64,000 nt of DNA. Origin: Candidatus Obscuribacterales bacterium. GTDB taxonomy: Bacteria > Cyanobacteriota > Vampirovibrionia > Obscuribacterales > Obscuribacteraceae. A model generated the notes under the pieces. The model was not told the origin of the DNA. It ran no database searches and saw only the letters and a list, made by a program, of their open reading frames with translations. Below, piece by piece: positions 17,048 through 26,640 of this stretch. How positions within the stretch are numbered: position 1 is the first letter of the stretch; each line of letters begins with the position of its first letter. The DNA lies in contig JARLHI010000076.1 in assembly GCA_031292355.1 (NCBI GenBank), positions 124,001 through 188,000 of the forward strand. The letters run 5' to 3'. A program made the translations under genes and the position numbers.

Positions 17048-17614
17048 TCACATTTCTTTGGTAACAGCTGCAGCGATATCTCTAATATCAGAATCACGCA
17101 TATTTATGATCATTTCGATCAGCGCTGTTTTCAAAGTATCGATAGTACCACGATGATTTTTATCAGAAGTTCGAAGATCGGGCAAAATAGAGCTTTCAGC
17201 ACAAAACACGTGACCGTGAAGTGATTCTGATTGAAAACTAGATTCTTCAATTGGCGTAGGCTTCGTCTGTTGGCGTGATAGCGCAAATAATGCCCAATCA
17301 ATCAACTCACCTTGAGTAATCCCGAACTCTTTAGTCATATTGGTCAATATTTCTTTCGTATCAGGCTTGATCTGAACATGCACGTGTACACCATTTTTAG
17401 GTGGTCTGCCGCTCTTATCGTATCCGCCCACATTGTTATGCAGTAACTGCTCGTAAGCAAACTCTAGATTAACGTCGAACTGGCTTAAGGCCTCTGCTTT
17501 GGAATTTCCTTGAGCGCCAACACGATCAAATAATGGTGATTCAACTAAATAGACTCCATCCTCAGCACTCCACCAGCAAATGGCAGACTTCCTGATTGAA
17601 CTTTTCTTGATCAT
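17048..17614 (-). CDS. hicB: HicB-like antitoxin
   Basis: A 188-residue protein. Residues 10-60 form the partial RNase H-like HicB fold (AICWWSAEDGVYLVESPLFD, GNSKAEALSQFDVNLEFAYE). Residues 75-115 are a C-terminal DNA-binding segment of ribbon-helix-helix type (VHVHVQIKPDTKEILTNMTK, FGITQGELIDWALFALS). A 70-residue tail of unknown role follows, longer than usual. The ATG 17614 has GGAG eight bases upstream. It lies 39 bp after the hicA-like frame, in toxin-antitoxin order. HicB proteins neutralise HicA and repress their own operon. Family call is by pattern. Confidence 0.7.
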   Translation of the reverse strand: MIKKSSIRKSAICWWSAEDGVYLVESPLFDRVGAQGNSKAEALSQFDVNLEFAYEQLLHNNVGGYDKSGRPPKNGVHVHVQIKPDTKEILTNMTKEFGITQGELIDWALFALSRQQTKPTPIEESSFQSESLHGHVFCAESSILPDLRTSDKNHRGTIDTLKTALIEMIINMRDSDIRDIAAAVTKEM

Positions 17615-17653
17615 TTCAGATTCTCCATCATTCCTCCGTCCGCTTTCTTGCTT

Positions 17654-17886
17654 CTATCTTTGAGCAAGTCCCATTTCTGCGGCAGCTTTCAAAAACTCCG
17701 CCACTGCCCAGGGCAGCCCAGGGCAGCCCAGGGCAGCACAAGCCTCGCTGGATGACTAATGGCGCCGTCGCAGACGTAGACGCCTCCCTTAGTTTCGATG
17801 TAGATGTGTCTGCTCGAGTTTTTAATTCGGCAGCCATATGAATTGACGAGCCTCCTGAACTGCCGCTCGTCCAGCGCTTTCACCAT
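17654..17886 (-). pseudogene. hicA: HicA-like toxin gene, out of frame through a 10-bp tandem repeat
   Basis: From ATG 17886 the frame encodes a HicA-like start (ALDERQFRRLVNSYGC, then the His-containing SSRHIYIE and GGVYVCDGAISHP). After residue 52 it enters three copies of a 10-bp unit and soon stops at TGA 17689-17691 (65 residues). If only one copy is present the frame continues as LPWAVAEFLKAAAEMGLAQR and stops at TAG 17654-17656, giving a 70-residue protein of normal HicA length; four copies also keep that frame. HicA is an mRNA interferase. The allele here appears off, or is a phase-variable state. The toxin family call is moderate. Confidence 0.65.
17706..17737 (-). repeat. 10-bp tandem repeat, 3.2 copies, inside hicA-like gene
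   Basis: On the plus strand the unit GCCCAGGGCA occurs at 17706-17715, 17716-17725 and 17726-17735, then two more matching bases. On the coding strand the unit is GCTGCCCTGG. Its length is not a multiple of three, so each gain or loss shifts the reading frame: 3n+1 copies restore the full-length toxin frame. Confidence 0.95.
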
Positions 17887-17985
17887 ATGGCGCCCTCGCC
17901 CAACCGTATATACGCAATACGCGATTAAATGTATTTTGGCAAGACTTTTATGTACGCGAAATTAATAAGATGCCTTAATGACGGC

Positions 17986-20900
17986 TTAAACGCCGGTTGT
18001 CTTTGCCAAAATAGCCACTGGAAATTGCTTCAAGACATCCCCGACGCGCAAAGTAGCGCCAATATTGGCCCAGCGTTGGCCAGTCAACACATTGCACAAG
18101 TCGCTGTTTAAAAGATCTGTTGGCAGCACGATTGCTGTATCTCCCCAGATTTTACCGCTCAATAATTTTTGAATGACAGCAGAGTCTGCAAGATCCAGCG
18201 TTTCGCCAAAATGCAAAAGCGATGCCACTAGTCGTGGCACTACCGTTATCGACCAGTTGCCGTTGTACTCTCGAGCGAATGCCACCACATTAGCCTCAGC
18301 CGTTCCCTGCACCTCAAGCGGAATATAACGCCCCTTCGTGAACAGGTCAGCACAGTTCTGTCTGACAGAAAGCGCGGCAGCAGTGACAAGCAGCTTACTT
18401 TGACCGTTACCAAAATTTTCTATTACTGTTTCGATAAAATTTGGTTGCGATGCGTGGTCACGCAAATGAGACTGCACCTCATGCAACATTCTCTGTCTAT
18501 GTTCGTAATCGACCGCACGCCTGTTATCAGGATCAACCAGGCTAAAGTCAAAGACTTCGTTACCTTGATAAATATCTGGAACACCAGGAGAGGTGAATTT
18601 CAACACGGTCTGCGACAAACTGTTGATCAAACCCAGCTGTGCTACTACTTTTTGAAACTGAACGAAGTCATCAAAAAATGGGTTTGTCTGGCTGACCGTC
18701 AAAATCTTCTCCATGAATGATGTCAGAGCATTTTCATACTCGGTATTCTGATTGATCCAGCTTGTGTGAGATTTCGATTCGCGAGCAGCCTTCAGCATAT
18801 ATTCAATCACACGCTTTTTCAGGCTTTCGACCCAGTCAGTACCTTCGGTTTCGAGAGGGCAGACACCAACCAGAGTTTGATAGATCAAATATTCATCGTT
18901 AGCATCAGGTAGTTGCTCTTCGTCAATTACTGTCTTACGACTTTTGTTTTGTCTGGCCCATAGAGCTGTTTTCTGCTCCCAGATTAGGGGCAGTTCAGAA
19001 AGCACACACAGTCTTGCTCGCACATCTTCTGAACGCTTGGTGTCATGAGTAGAAGTCGCCAGCATTTCAAACGACCGTCGCTGTTGACGTTGCTGATTTT
19101 GATGATGAAAGCTTGATACAGAGATGCCAAAGCGATCAGGCTCACCACCTACTTCATTGAGAGCAACGAAGCGATTGAAGCGGTAGAATAGAGTATCTTC
19201 AACACTCTTGGCCATAACCGGGCTGGTAAATTGTTGCACCTTCATGGCAAATGTCTGGATTGCCGCCTGAAATTGACTGGCGAGCTCCTCGTTCATACTT
19301 TCAGTTGGTGACTCGGTCGCCTCCAGGCAAAGCACACTGCGTAAAAAGTCAAAGACTTCAGGAGTAACAGATTTTCCATGACGCTTAGCCAGACGTATCG
19401 ACCAGTCTATATATTGCTTTGCCACTTTATCAACTTTTCTTGGTGTCACGTAACTGCGGTAAACAGGAAAGTACATGACCACATAACGCAAAGCCTTACG
19501 CAATGAGTTCAGCGTAAAGTCGCGATAATTCCAGCTCATTTCAGCTATCTGGCTCAGTCGATGGGCAAGTGTATAAAGCTCGGAAGCGAGCACCGTATCC
19601 AGTATCAGACCTTTGCAAGCGGTCTTCAATTCTTCGTATTCAACTGAACGTCCGATGAATGTTTCATATATTTGCTTGAAAGACGATTCGTTTTCGGAGG
19701 CGATGAAAACATTTTGCAGACTGTTCAAAAAGTCGTATCCAACAGTTCCATGAACAGCCCAGTCGTCTTCGAGATGCTCGAATGGAGCAAGAATTTTCTC
19801 CACAATAATGTAGAAAGGTAGTGTCTCTTTACCGAGTGCGAGATCGGATTCGCCAGGTGTTGGCTTGTTCAACTTTTCGGCAGCTTTAATCTGAAGCTGA
19901 TTGAAATAGACATAAGGGTCGAAAAGACCGTCCGGGTGGTCGATTCGTAAACCGTCAAGTTTGCCTTCAGCAATCAAATTAAAAACGAGTTCGTGCATCT
20001 CTGCAAAAACGCGCGGATCTTCTGTTCGTACAGCTGCCAGTTCGTTTATATCAAAAAATCGCCGATAGTTAATTTCGTCGGAGGCAACCCTCCAGAAAAC
20101 CAGACGATACGCTTGAGCCTCCAGCAACGAATGCATTCTGTCTAAAGCATGAGAATCATCGAGTCTGACTTCAAATTCAAGCAAATTTTGTTCGATAAAT
20201 GTCGTAATCTCTCGATTCACTTTGCATAGCGCGGCAAGGCGTTTCATTTGTACTTCTTTTTCGCGGACGCGGCTATTGAAGCCAGCCTTCTCGGTATGTG
20301 CAGGCAATCTGTCGAGCGCCGTTATGATTGACTCATACTCCATTACGTCAGCGTTATTTTTACCCAAACGCTCTTTCAACACATCCATGCGATTGGCGAG
20401 AACTTTAGGATATGTCTTGGGATTAACAGGAAAAGCATTGTCGTAGTATTTGACGAACAAGGCACCATCATCTTCGACAAAGGACAATTTGAGCTGACCG
20501 CCTTTAAGTACGGCGCCATAGGATTCGCCAAGGACGGGCAGGGTCACCTTGCCGTACAGTTCTGGCTTAACAGGGAACCAGTCAATATCAAAATACTCAG
20601 CAAAAATTGATGCTGGTCCATTTTCCAGAACATCCATCCACCAGCGATTAGCCATGCCAATACCCATATGATTGGGCACAATATCAAGAATCAAGCCAAG
20701 GTTATACTCTTTCAGTTTCGCTACGAGTTGATCGAGTTCTTCAGGCGTACCAATTTCAGGATTGATCTTTTTATGATCGATGATGTCATAGCCGTGCATG
20801 CTGCCAGGACGCGCTTTCATGAAGGGGGAAGAATAGCAGTGAGTAACGCCCAGTTGTGCAAGATAAGGCACCAGTTCAATGGCCGCCGTAAATTTGAATT

Positions 20901-22068
20901 CTTTATTGAATTGGAATCTGTATGTCGACTGCGGCAACACTGCTACTGATTTTGTTTTCACGGCTGCCTTAGCCACTGCAGGCGCTAGCGGTCGCAGCTT
21001 ACTCAATTCTCTGCTCACTTTATCGAGTTCAACATCATCTTGAATCGCTTCCATGTCCACAGCAGTTTTTACACGCCAGTCTCTAGACGACTTATCCGAG
21101 CTTTCGCGCGAGAAGCTAAGAAGATTAAGCAACAAGGTATCTGATTGATCCAACGACAACGTTTCTATCTGTTCGGCGGTGTTGACTGCAATGACACCAA
21201 TGTTGCCGAAAAATTTAGACTCTACTTGCTCTTCGTCGCAAGCAAAAGAAGACTCTGTTTCGTCCTGTACTAACCATGCATCAGCTCCTGACGGATTGAT
21301 TGACTGCGGTAATTGAATCAACAATTCAACTGGTGCTGCAATTTCCAAACAAATCGATTGCACCGCAGTCAGTTGTGCATCGGCAGTCCATTGCAAATAT
21401 TCGAAATATTCAATGCGCTCGAGATTGGCTTCCGCAAATTCAATCGTGCCTGCGCCGTCAATAGTTCGATAAGCTTCTGGCCAGTTTCTCCAACCATGAG
21501 CCTTGACGGTAGGTGGTTCCAATTTTTCACGCAAAGCTCTGAACAAAGCGTAGTTTTTTAGGGGCGCCCCTTGAGCTTGCTGAAATTCACGGAATTCAAT
21601 TGCCCTTGCCGTTTGCAAAGCAAGATGATGCTCACGAAAATGCTGATAGCAAAGCTGCAGTGCCGATAATTTATGCAATTTTGCTTTAACGAAATCAACA
21701 GTTTTTTCCTGACGCAAATTGGTCAGCTCTAACTGAAAATCTGGTGCGAGAATGTGACGTTGAATATCTTCTGACTCAATAAAGTCAGGCACGACTTCTA
21801 CGTCTATATAAACAGGATTGATAAAGGAACGTGACGAAAAAGCAATCTGTGCCTCATTCCAATCTTCGACGGTGTCGATAGTTTGCAATGGCTCGAGTTC
21901 AATTAGACCCGCGTGTTTTGATTTCGCCCACAAAACAAAATTCTTGAGGTCGGTGAAATCACCGACTCCCCAGTTTCGCTTAGATTTAAGAGAAGAAAGT
22001 CTAAGATGAACGCCCCAGGTTTTCTGATTGAGCGTGAACGGTTCAAATATGGGGACCGCAGGTGTCAA
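17986..22068 (-). CDS. treY: Malto-oligosyltrehalose synthase with N-terminal half of a GH77 (MalQ) domain
   Basis: A 1360-residue cytoplasmic protein. Residues ~374 to the end are TreY (GH13), which isomerises the reducing-end alpha-1,4 bond of maltodextrins to a trehalose-type bond: STYRFQFNKEF, LDIVPNHMG, nucleophile Asp710 in GLRIDHPDGL, acid/base Glu757 in IIVEKIL, and TSTHDTKRSEDVRARL. Residues 1-270 resemble the first half of 4-alpha-glucanotransferase (WGVGDFTDLKNF, NYALFRALRE, YFEYLQWTADAQL, NPSGADAWL) but end before any catalytic Asp/Glu. Full MalQ-TreY fusions are known; this half lacks catalysis. The start is TTG 22068 with AGAGGA nine bases upstream. treZ is 30 bp upstream in the same direction. 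Confidence 0.92.
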   Translation of the reverse strand: MTPAVPIFEPFTLNQKTWGVHLRLSSLKSKRNWGVGDFTDLKNFVLWAKSKHAGLIELEPLQTIDTVEDWNEAQIAFSSRSFINPVYIDVEVVPDFIESEDIQRHILAPDFQLELTNLRQEKTVDFVKAKLHKLSALQLCYQHFREHHLALQTARAIEFREFQQAQGAPLKNYALFRALREKLEPPTVKAHGWRNWPEAYRTIDGAGTIEFAEANLERIEYFEYLQWTADAQLTAVQSICLEIAAPVELLIQLPQSINPSGADAWLVQDETESSFACDEEQVESKFFGNIGVIAVNTAEQIETLSLDQSDTLLLNLLSFSRESSDKSSRDWRVKTAVDMEAIQDDVELDKVSRELSKLRPLAPAVAKAAVKTKSVAVLPQSTYRFQFNKEFKFTAAIELVPYLAQLGVTHCYSSPFMKARPGSMHGYDIIDHKKINPEIGTPEELDQLVAKLKEYNLGLILDIVPNHMGIGMANRWWMDVLENGPASIFAEYFDIDWFPVKPELYGKVTLPVLGESYGAVLKGGQLKLSFVEDDGALFVKYYDNAFPVNPKTYPKVLANRMDVLKERLGKNNADVMEYESIITALDRLPAHTEKAGFNSRVREKEVQMKRLAALCKVNREITTFIEQNLLEFEVRLDDSHALDRMHSLLEAQAYRLVFWRVASDEINYRRFFDINELAAVRTEDPRVFAEMHELVFNLIAEGKLDGLRIDHPDGLFDPYVYFNQLQIKAAEKLNKPTPGESDLALGKETLPFYIIVEKILAPFEHLEDDWAVHGTVGYDFLNSLQNVFIASENESSFKQIYETFIGRSVEYEELKTACKGLILDTVLASELYTLAHRLSQIAEMSWNYRDFTLNSLRKALRYVVMYFPVYRSYVTPRKVDKVAKQYIDWSIRLAKRHGKSVTPEVFDFLRSVLCLEATESPTESMNEELASQFQAAIQTFAMKVQQFTSPVMAKSVEDTLFYRFNRFVALNEVGGEPDRFGISVSSFHHQNQQRQQRRSFEMLATSTHDTKRSEDVRARLCVLSELPLIWEQKTALWARQNKSRKTVIDEEQLPDANDEYLIYQTLVGVCPLETEGTDWVESLKKRVIEYMLKAARESKSHTSWINQNTEYENALTSFMEKILTVSQTNPFFDDFVQFQKVVAQLGLINSLSQTVLKFTSPGVPDIYQGNEVFDFSLVDPDNRRAVDYEHRQRMLHEVQSHLRDHASQPNFIETVIENFGNGQSKLLVTAAALSVRQNCADLFTKGRYIPLEVQGTAEANVVAFAREYNGNWSITVVPRLVASLLHFGETLDLADSAVIQKLLSGKIWGDTAIVLPTDLLNSDLCNVLTGQRWANIGATLRVGDVLKQFPVAILAKTTGV

Positions 22069-22098
22069 AGTTTGAATTCCTCTAGATTATGCTACTAG

Positions 22099-23991
22099 CT
22101 AGCGAGCGACCATCCACAACACTGAATATGGTGGCAAGACTTTTTGATTGATGTCGTGACCACTGATCAGCTGATTTTGAAACAGGATCTTTAGATTCTC
22201 GTTTTCAACCAGGTTTTCACTGATTTCATCGCTGAAGTTTCCAGGGTCACTGGTCAAATTGGCTAACAGAACCAGAATTGTTTTGTCATCAGCATCTTTC
22301 CATTCCAATACAAGTCCGTTATCCACCTGATGCGTATGTCCAGATTTAATTGCGGAGATAATTGGCGCCACATGTTGGGAGCGCAAAGCTAATAGTTCCT
22401 TGTAATACCAAAACCATTCTTCATGATACGGTTTGGTCAGATCTGTCCATACCAGTTTCGATTTGACAAATGTCTCACGCGAACAGGGGTCGGGTATTTT
22501 CGCTTGCATCTCGGGTGACGCAAACTCCGGAAATTTCGAAAATTCGGTGCGACGTCCCTCGGTCACCAGAGGCGAAAGGTCAGGTCCATGGTTGCAAAAG
22601 AAATAGAAAGGAGTCTCACTGCCCCACTCTTCACCCATAAAAATCAGGGGAATATTTGGCGAAAGTAATTGCACAGCTGAAAGAGCGTGCAGCATTTCTT
22701 TGGTCGTTAAGGTAGTCAATCGATCGCCGAGTGCTCGGTTACCAATTTGATCATGATTTTGCAAATAAGAAACGAAACACGATGGTGGCAAATGTCCACT
22801 TTTTTCACCACGATTAGCGCCTTTTTGATCGATCGATACTTCGCCTTGATAGACAAACCCCTCTGTGAGTGCGCGTGCAAGCAAACCGATTGTCGAATCA
22901 GCTATTTGATTTTTTTGATAGTCAACATACCATCCATCCTTTTCAGCTGTGGCGATGACGTGATATGCGTGGTGAATATCGTCGTTCCATTGAGCATCGT
23001 AAAGCTCTGGCTGTCCATCCACTCGCGCCAGCAAGGAGGCGCAATTTGCCTCGTTCTCAACCATGAGATGACGGGGACGTTCGTCGGCAAAATAAGCTCG
23101 TACACGGTGCGCCAGTTCAACAAGAAAGTGAGGCGTTGAATCGTCCTTAATTGCTGAAACTGCGTCCAGTCTTAAACCATCGAAGTTAAATTCTTCAAGC
23201 CAGTAAAGCGCATTGTCGATAAAAAATGCGCGCACTTGCGAATGACCTTCAAAGTCCAGCGCGGCACCCCAGGCAGTGTGATGATGTTCGGTGAAAAATT
23301 GCTCGGCATAAGTATGCAAATAATTGCCGTCTGGACCAAAATGATTGTAGACAACATCGAGAAATACCTGAATACCGTGATGATGGGCAGCCTGAACCAG
23401 GCGCTTCAAATCCTCGGGGGTGCCATAAGCACCATCAGGGGCAAACGGCAGGACACCGTCGTACCCCCAGCCATATTCGCCTGGAAAGTCCGCGACGGGC
23501 ATGATTTCAATCCCTGTGACACCGAGGTCAGCCAGGTGTCCTAACTTTCCCTGAGCCCCTGCATAAGTGCCTTCTGGCGTGAAGGTGCCGATATTAAGCT
23601 CGTATAAGACAGTCTCTTCCCACGGGCGCCCCTGCCAGTCACTATCGGTCCACTGAAACTGAGTGGGGTCGCTAACCACGCTGCGACCGTGTACATCAAC
23701 ATATTGCTGTTTTGAGGCCGGATCAGTCACTCTGACATCGCCTATGACGAACTGGTATTTGACGCCCGCACCAGCTTCGACCTCGACCGAATGCCAGCCC
23801 TCTTCGCCGGGCGTCATTTCATGAAAAGTCTCGGCATGATCGATAAATAAGAGCAACTTTACGCACTTTGCGCTCGGCGCCCAGAGGCGAAATTCGGTCA
23901 ATCCGTTTTCTTTAAGCAGTGGACCAAATGGCATCTTATGAGCCCGCGTCACACTGTTGTGCGCTTTTTGATCGGTTTTTATTTGAGTCAT
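22099..23991 (-). CDS. treZ: Malto-oligosyltrehalose trehalohydrolase
   Basis: A 630-residue GH13 enzyme that releases trehalose from the maltooligosyl-trehalose made by TreY. An N-terminal CBM48-like domain (FGPLLKENGLTEFRLWAPSA) precedes the barrel: VTGIEIMPVADFPGEYGWGY, FLDVVYNHFGPDGNYL, nucleophile Asp in GLRLDAVSAI, Glu in HLMVENEAN, and NHDQIGNRALG. The family's PNIPLIFMGEEWGSETPFYF is present. The length is normal. The order treZ-treY with 30 bp between them points to one transcript. The ATG 23991 has no clear ribosome binding site. Confidence 0.95.
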   Translation of the reverse strand: MTQIKTDQKAHNSVTRAHKMPFGPLLKENGLTEFRLWAPSAKCVKLLLFIDHAETFHEMTPGEEGWHSVEVEAGAGVKYQFVIGDVRVTDPASKQQYVDVHGRSVVSDPTQFQWTDSDWQGRPWEETVLYELNIGTFTPEGTYAGAQGKLGHLADLGVTGIEIMPVADFPGEYGWGYDGVLPFAPDGAYGTPEDLKRLVQAAHHHGIQVFLDVVYNHFGPDGNYLHTYAEQFFTEHHHTAWGAALDFEGHSQVRAFFIDNALYWLEEFNFDGLRLDAVSAIKDDSTPHFLVELAHRVRAYFADERPRHLMVENEANCASLLARVDGQPELYDAQWNDDIHHAYHVIATAEKDGWYVDYQKNQIADSTIGLLARALTEGFVYQGEVSIDQKGANRGEKSGHLPPSCFVSYLQNHDQIGNRALGDRLTTLTTKEMLHALSAVQLLSPNIPLIFMGEEWGSETPFYFFCNHGPDLSPLVTEGRRTEFSKFPEFASPEMQAKIPDPCSRETFVKSKLVWTDLTKPYHEEWFWYYKELLALRSQHVAPIISAIKSGHTHQVDNGLVLEWKDADDKTILVLLANLTSDPGNFSDEISENLVENENLKILFQNQLISGHDINQKVLPPYSVLWMVAR

Positions 23992-24145
23992 TTTATTAAA
24001 ATCTGATGGGGCGTATCAAATATAGCGCTCTTTTGCGGTACCAGAGGCAGCCGCACAGCCAACACGACGCAGTTCTTATTGTGAACTCGTCAGTAATAAC
24101 GAAACAGGGGACTGCTCCAAATATCGATTTGTTCCAGACTGCCGA

Positions 24146-24151
24146 TATAAT
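24146..24151 (+). promoter_or_regulatory. Candidate -10 element (TATAAT)
   Basis: A perfect TATAAT 36 bp upstream of the 57-residue gene at 24188. The region 17-18 bp further upstream does not match a -35 well, so this is a tentative promoter. It lies in the 196-bp gap shared with the divergent treZ gene. Confidence 0.35.
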
Positions 24152-24187
24152 GCAGTTTCAAACAGACCAGAACTTGGGGAAAATTCG

Positions 24188-24361
24188 ATGAGCAATGAAA
24201 TTACGCACGAAACATACATAGACGTTATCGGCAGACTGGTCGCCGCATTAACGGAAACCGGGCACAGCGCGGACTATCTAGATCTCATACGCGAAGCAAA
24301 CGCCCTGCTCGGCGCCGAATCCAGCGGCGCTTCACAAGACAATTTGCACAAAGTCGACTGA
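24188..24361 (+). CDS. Small hypothetical protein, 57 aa
   Basis: An ATG-to-TGA frame encoding an acidic, mainly helical protein (THETYIDVIGRLVAALTETG, HSADYLDLIREANALLG) with a polar tail. GGGGA lies seven bases before the ATG, and a perfect TATAAT lies further upstream. It ends one base before the stop of the convergent catalase gene. It is not part of a family I recognise. The clean start signals and fit between neighbours make a real gene likely. Confidence 0.6.
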   Translation: MSNEITHETYIDVIGRLVAALTETGHSADYLDLIREANALLGAESSGASQDNLHKVD

Positions 24362-26590
24362 TTATTTAGCGTCAGCCATCTTGGTCTTGTCCTCGCGACT
24401 CCACAGTCTTAGCTTTCTGCAATTTGTGAGGAAGTTTGAAGCGTCATCGGCACTGCCTACTTTAACGACACCCTCATCAGCTGTCGCTGACACGCCTGCT
24501 TTCTCAAGCAACGAGGCTGCGGCGTCGTTGTAGGCGATGAATTTTAAATGAGCGAAAGCGTCGGCAATGAAGTCTTTTGCTGTCGCTTCGCTCGCCAATT
24601 TACTTGCCCCATCGGCAGACATGACGACTGCCACCGCGTCAAAAACAACGGAAGGTCCGCCGTTGATTTTTTCATCAGCCGCAATATGGGTGCCATCACT
24701 CAAATCGACTCCACCAATTGTTGGGGCAACGACCGCAACATCAGCTCCTTCTTTTTTGAAAGCGTCTTTAAGAGCATTGAAGACCCTTGCATCAGCACCG
24801 TCTGATACAAAAATGCCAAGCTTTCTGCCTTTGAAATCCTTCGGTCCGTTTTTAAGAATGCTCAGAGCCGGAGATTCGGGCAAGTCCATGCGGGTTGGTT
24901 TCATCGCTTTCATAGGCGCTGGCATGTTCTTCATGCCAAGATTGTGAGCAATACGGGCGGCTAAATTTTTATCGATATTTTCAATACTTGCAACCGCTCT
25001 TTCTCTGATTTCAGGTTTTTGCACTTTCGATAATTCAAAAGTAATAGCATCCACTATGTGTCCCTGTTCAACAGGAGTTTGACTGATATAAAACTGTCTT
25101 GCTTGACTGTAGTGATCGGCGAAAGTTTCAGACTTATAGCGCGTCTTCGGTCCCTGCACCATTGCTGGATGAGTGTGATAGCCAGTCTGTGGATTTTCGC
25201 GCGGACCGCCCCAGGAGTTTGGCTCGTAGTTAGCACGACCTTTAGGATTGACCATGGCCATGTGTCCGTCTTGTTGAAAGTTAAAGACTGGACACCGGGG
25301 CGCATTGATAGGTAATTGCGTGAAATTGGTTGAGCCCAAGCGGCTCATTTGGGTATCGAGATAAGAGAAATTGCGAATTTGTAAAAGTGGGTCATCCGAA
25401 AAATCTATGCCAGGCACAATATTCGATGTGCAAAAGGCCACTTGCTCTGTTTCAGCAAAAAAGTTATCGACTGTTTTATCAAGCACCATGTGACCAACGA
25501 GTTTGACTGGCACAATCTCTTCAGGAATATCTTTGGTGGCATCAAGCGGATCGAAATCCAACTTTTTAGCAGTTGCTTCGTCGAACGTTTGCACGCCCAA
25601 TTCCCACTCGGGAAAATTGCCTTCATTGATAGCGTTCCACAAATCATGACGATGGAAATCTGGGTCAGCACCACTAATCTTCAAAGCCTCATTCCACAAT
25701 ACGGACTGCATGCCTGCTTTAGGCTTCCAGTGAAATTTTACGAATGTGCTCTTGCCTTCAGCATTAACGAGTTTGTATGTGTGCACCCCAAAGCCTTCCA
25801 TAAATCGCAACGAGCGCGGGATAGCGCGGTCTGACATTACCCACATAATCATGTGCATCGATTCAGGCGTCAGAGAAATAAAATCCCAGAAATTATCGTG
25901 AGCACTTTGCGCCTGCGGAAAGCCGCGGTCTGGCTCAGGTTTAACGGCGTGAATCAAATCAGGAAACTTCATGCCGTCTTGAATAAAGAAAACAGGAATG
26001 TTGTTACCGACTAAATCCCAGTTTCCTTCATTTGTATAGAATTTGACAGCAAAGCCACGCACATCGCGGGCCAAGTCGGTTGAGCCTTCGCTACCAGCAA
26101 CTGTCGAAAAACGCACAAAGACGGGAGTTTTGACTCCCGGATGTTGGAAGACATCGGCCTTGGTTAAATTAGAAAGCGGTTTATACACTTCGAAGTAGCC
26201 ATGCGCACCAACTCCACGAGCGTGCACAACACGTTCAGGAATGCGTTCATGGTCGAAGTGGAAGATTTTCTCGCGCATCACAAAATCTTCAAGCAGGGCT
26301 GGGCCATTTGGACCGACCTTCAGCGAGTTCTGATCATCTGAGACTGGAATTCCTTGCTGTGTTGTCATCGTCGGCAAATTGTCGCCGGCCGTTTGATGCG
26401 TTTCGTCCCCCTGACCGCGGCTGATACCAGCCTGCCCCAGCACGGAGGTCCCTTTATCGCTGCTTGAAAACACAGCTTTGTTGGCACCATATGCCGAACT
26501 GAAAGACAAAAGATTGATGGAGGTTGCCGTCAGCAAAGTCAAAACTTTCAAGTTCGAAGTGCGCCCAAACCGACCATACTTAGATGTCAT
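24362..26590 (-). CDS. katE: Large-subunit catalase (HPII-like) with signal peptide
   Basis: A 742-residue clade-2 catalase that breaks down hydrogen peroxide. The distal His is in [14 protein letters not shown], the distal Asn in [12 protein letters not shown], and the proximal heme Tyr in [14 protein letters not shown]. Residues ~590-735 form the C-terminal DJ-1/PfpI-like domain ([20 protein letters not shown]) found in large-subunit enzymes. Residues 1-35 ([24 protein letters not shown]) look like a Sec signal peptide, which is unusual for KatE. I prefer ATG 26590 over TTG 26596 because spacing to GGGA is better. A sigma-70-like promoter lies at 26611-26640. Confidence 0.95.
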   Translation of the reverse strand: MTSKYGRFGRTSNLKVLTLLTATSINLLSFSSAYGANKAVFSSSDKGTSVLGQAGISRGQGDETHQTAGDNLPTMTTQQGIPVSDDQNSLKVGPNGPALLEDFVMREKIFHFDHERIPERVVHARGVGAHGYFEVYKPLSNLTKADVFQHPGVKTPVFVRFSTVAGSEGSTDLARDVRGFAVKFYTNEGNWDLVGNNIPVFFIQDGMKFPDLIHAVKPEPDRGFPQAQSAHDNFWDFISLTPESMHMIMWVMSDRAIPRSLRFMEGFGVHTYKLVNAEGKSTFVKFHWKPKAGMQSVLWNEALKISGADPDFHRHDLWNAINEGNFPEWELGVQTFDEATAKKLDFDPLDATKDIPEEIVPVKLVGHMVLDKTVDNFFAETEQVAFCTSNIVPGIDFSDDPLLQIRNFSYLDTQMSRLGSTNFTQLPINAPRCPVFNFQQDGHMAMVNPKGRANYEPNSWGGPRENPQTGYHTHPAMVQGPKTRYKSETFADHYSQARQFYISQTPVEQGHIVDAITFELSKVQKPEIRERAVASIENIDKNLAARIAHNLGMKNMPAPMKAMKPTRMDLPESPALSILKNGPKDFKGRKLGIFVSDGADARVFNALKDAFKKEGADVAVVAPTIGGVDLSDGTHIAADEKINGGPSVVFDAVAVVMSADGASKLASEATAKDFIADAFAHLKFIAYNDAAASLLEKAGVSATADEGVVKVGSADDASNFLTNCRKLRLWSREDKTKMADAK

Positions 26591-26610
26591 TTTCAATTTT
26601 CCCGAGGTGT

Positions 26611-26640
26611 CTTATAGTCTACAGACGAAATTGTACTCAA
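26611..26640 (-). promoter_or_regulatory. Candidate sigma-70-type promoter of katE
   Basis: On the minus strand TTGAGT (26640-26635) and TATAAG (26616-26611) are separated by 18 bp and lie about 20 bp upstream of the katE ATG. Four of six and five of six positions match the consensus. Confidence 0.5.

Noticed and set aside
24567-24947. 126-codon open frame antisense to katE
   Set aside because: It lies entirely within the catalase coding region and mirrors its codons; no start signal or family resemblance.
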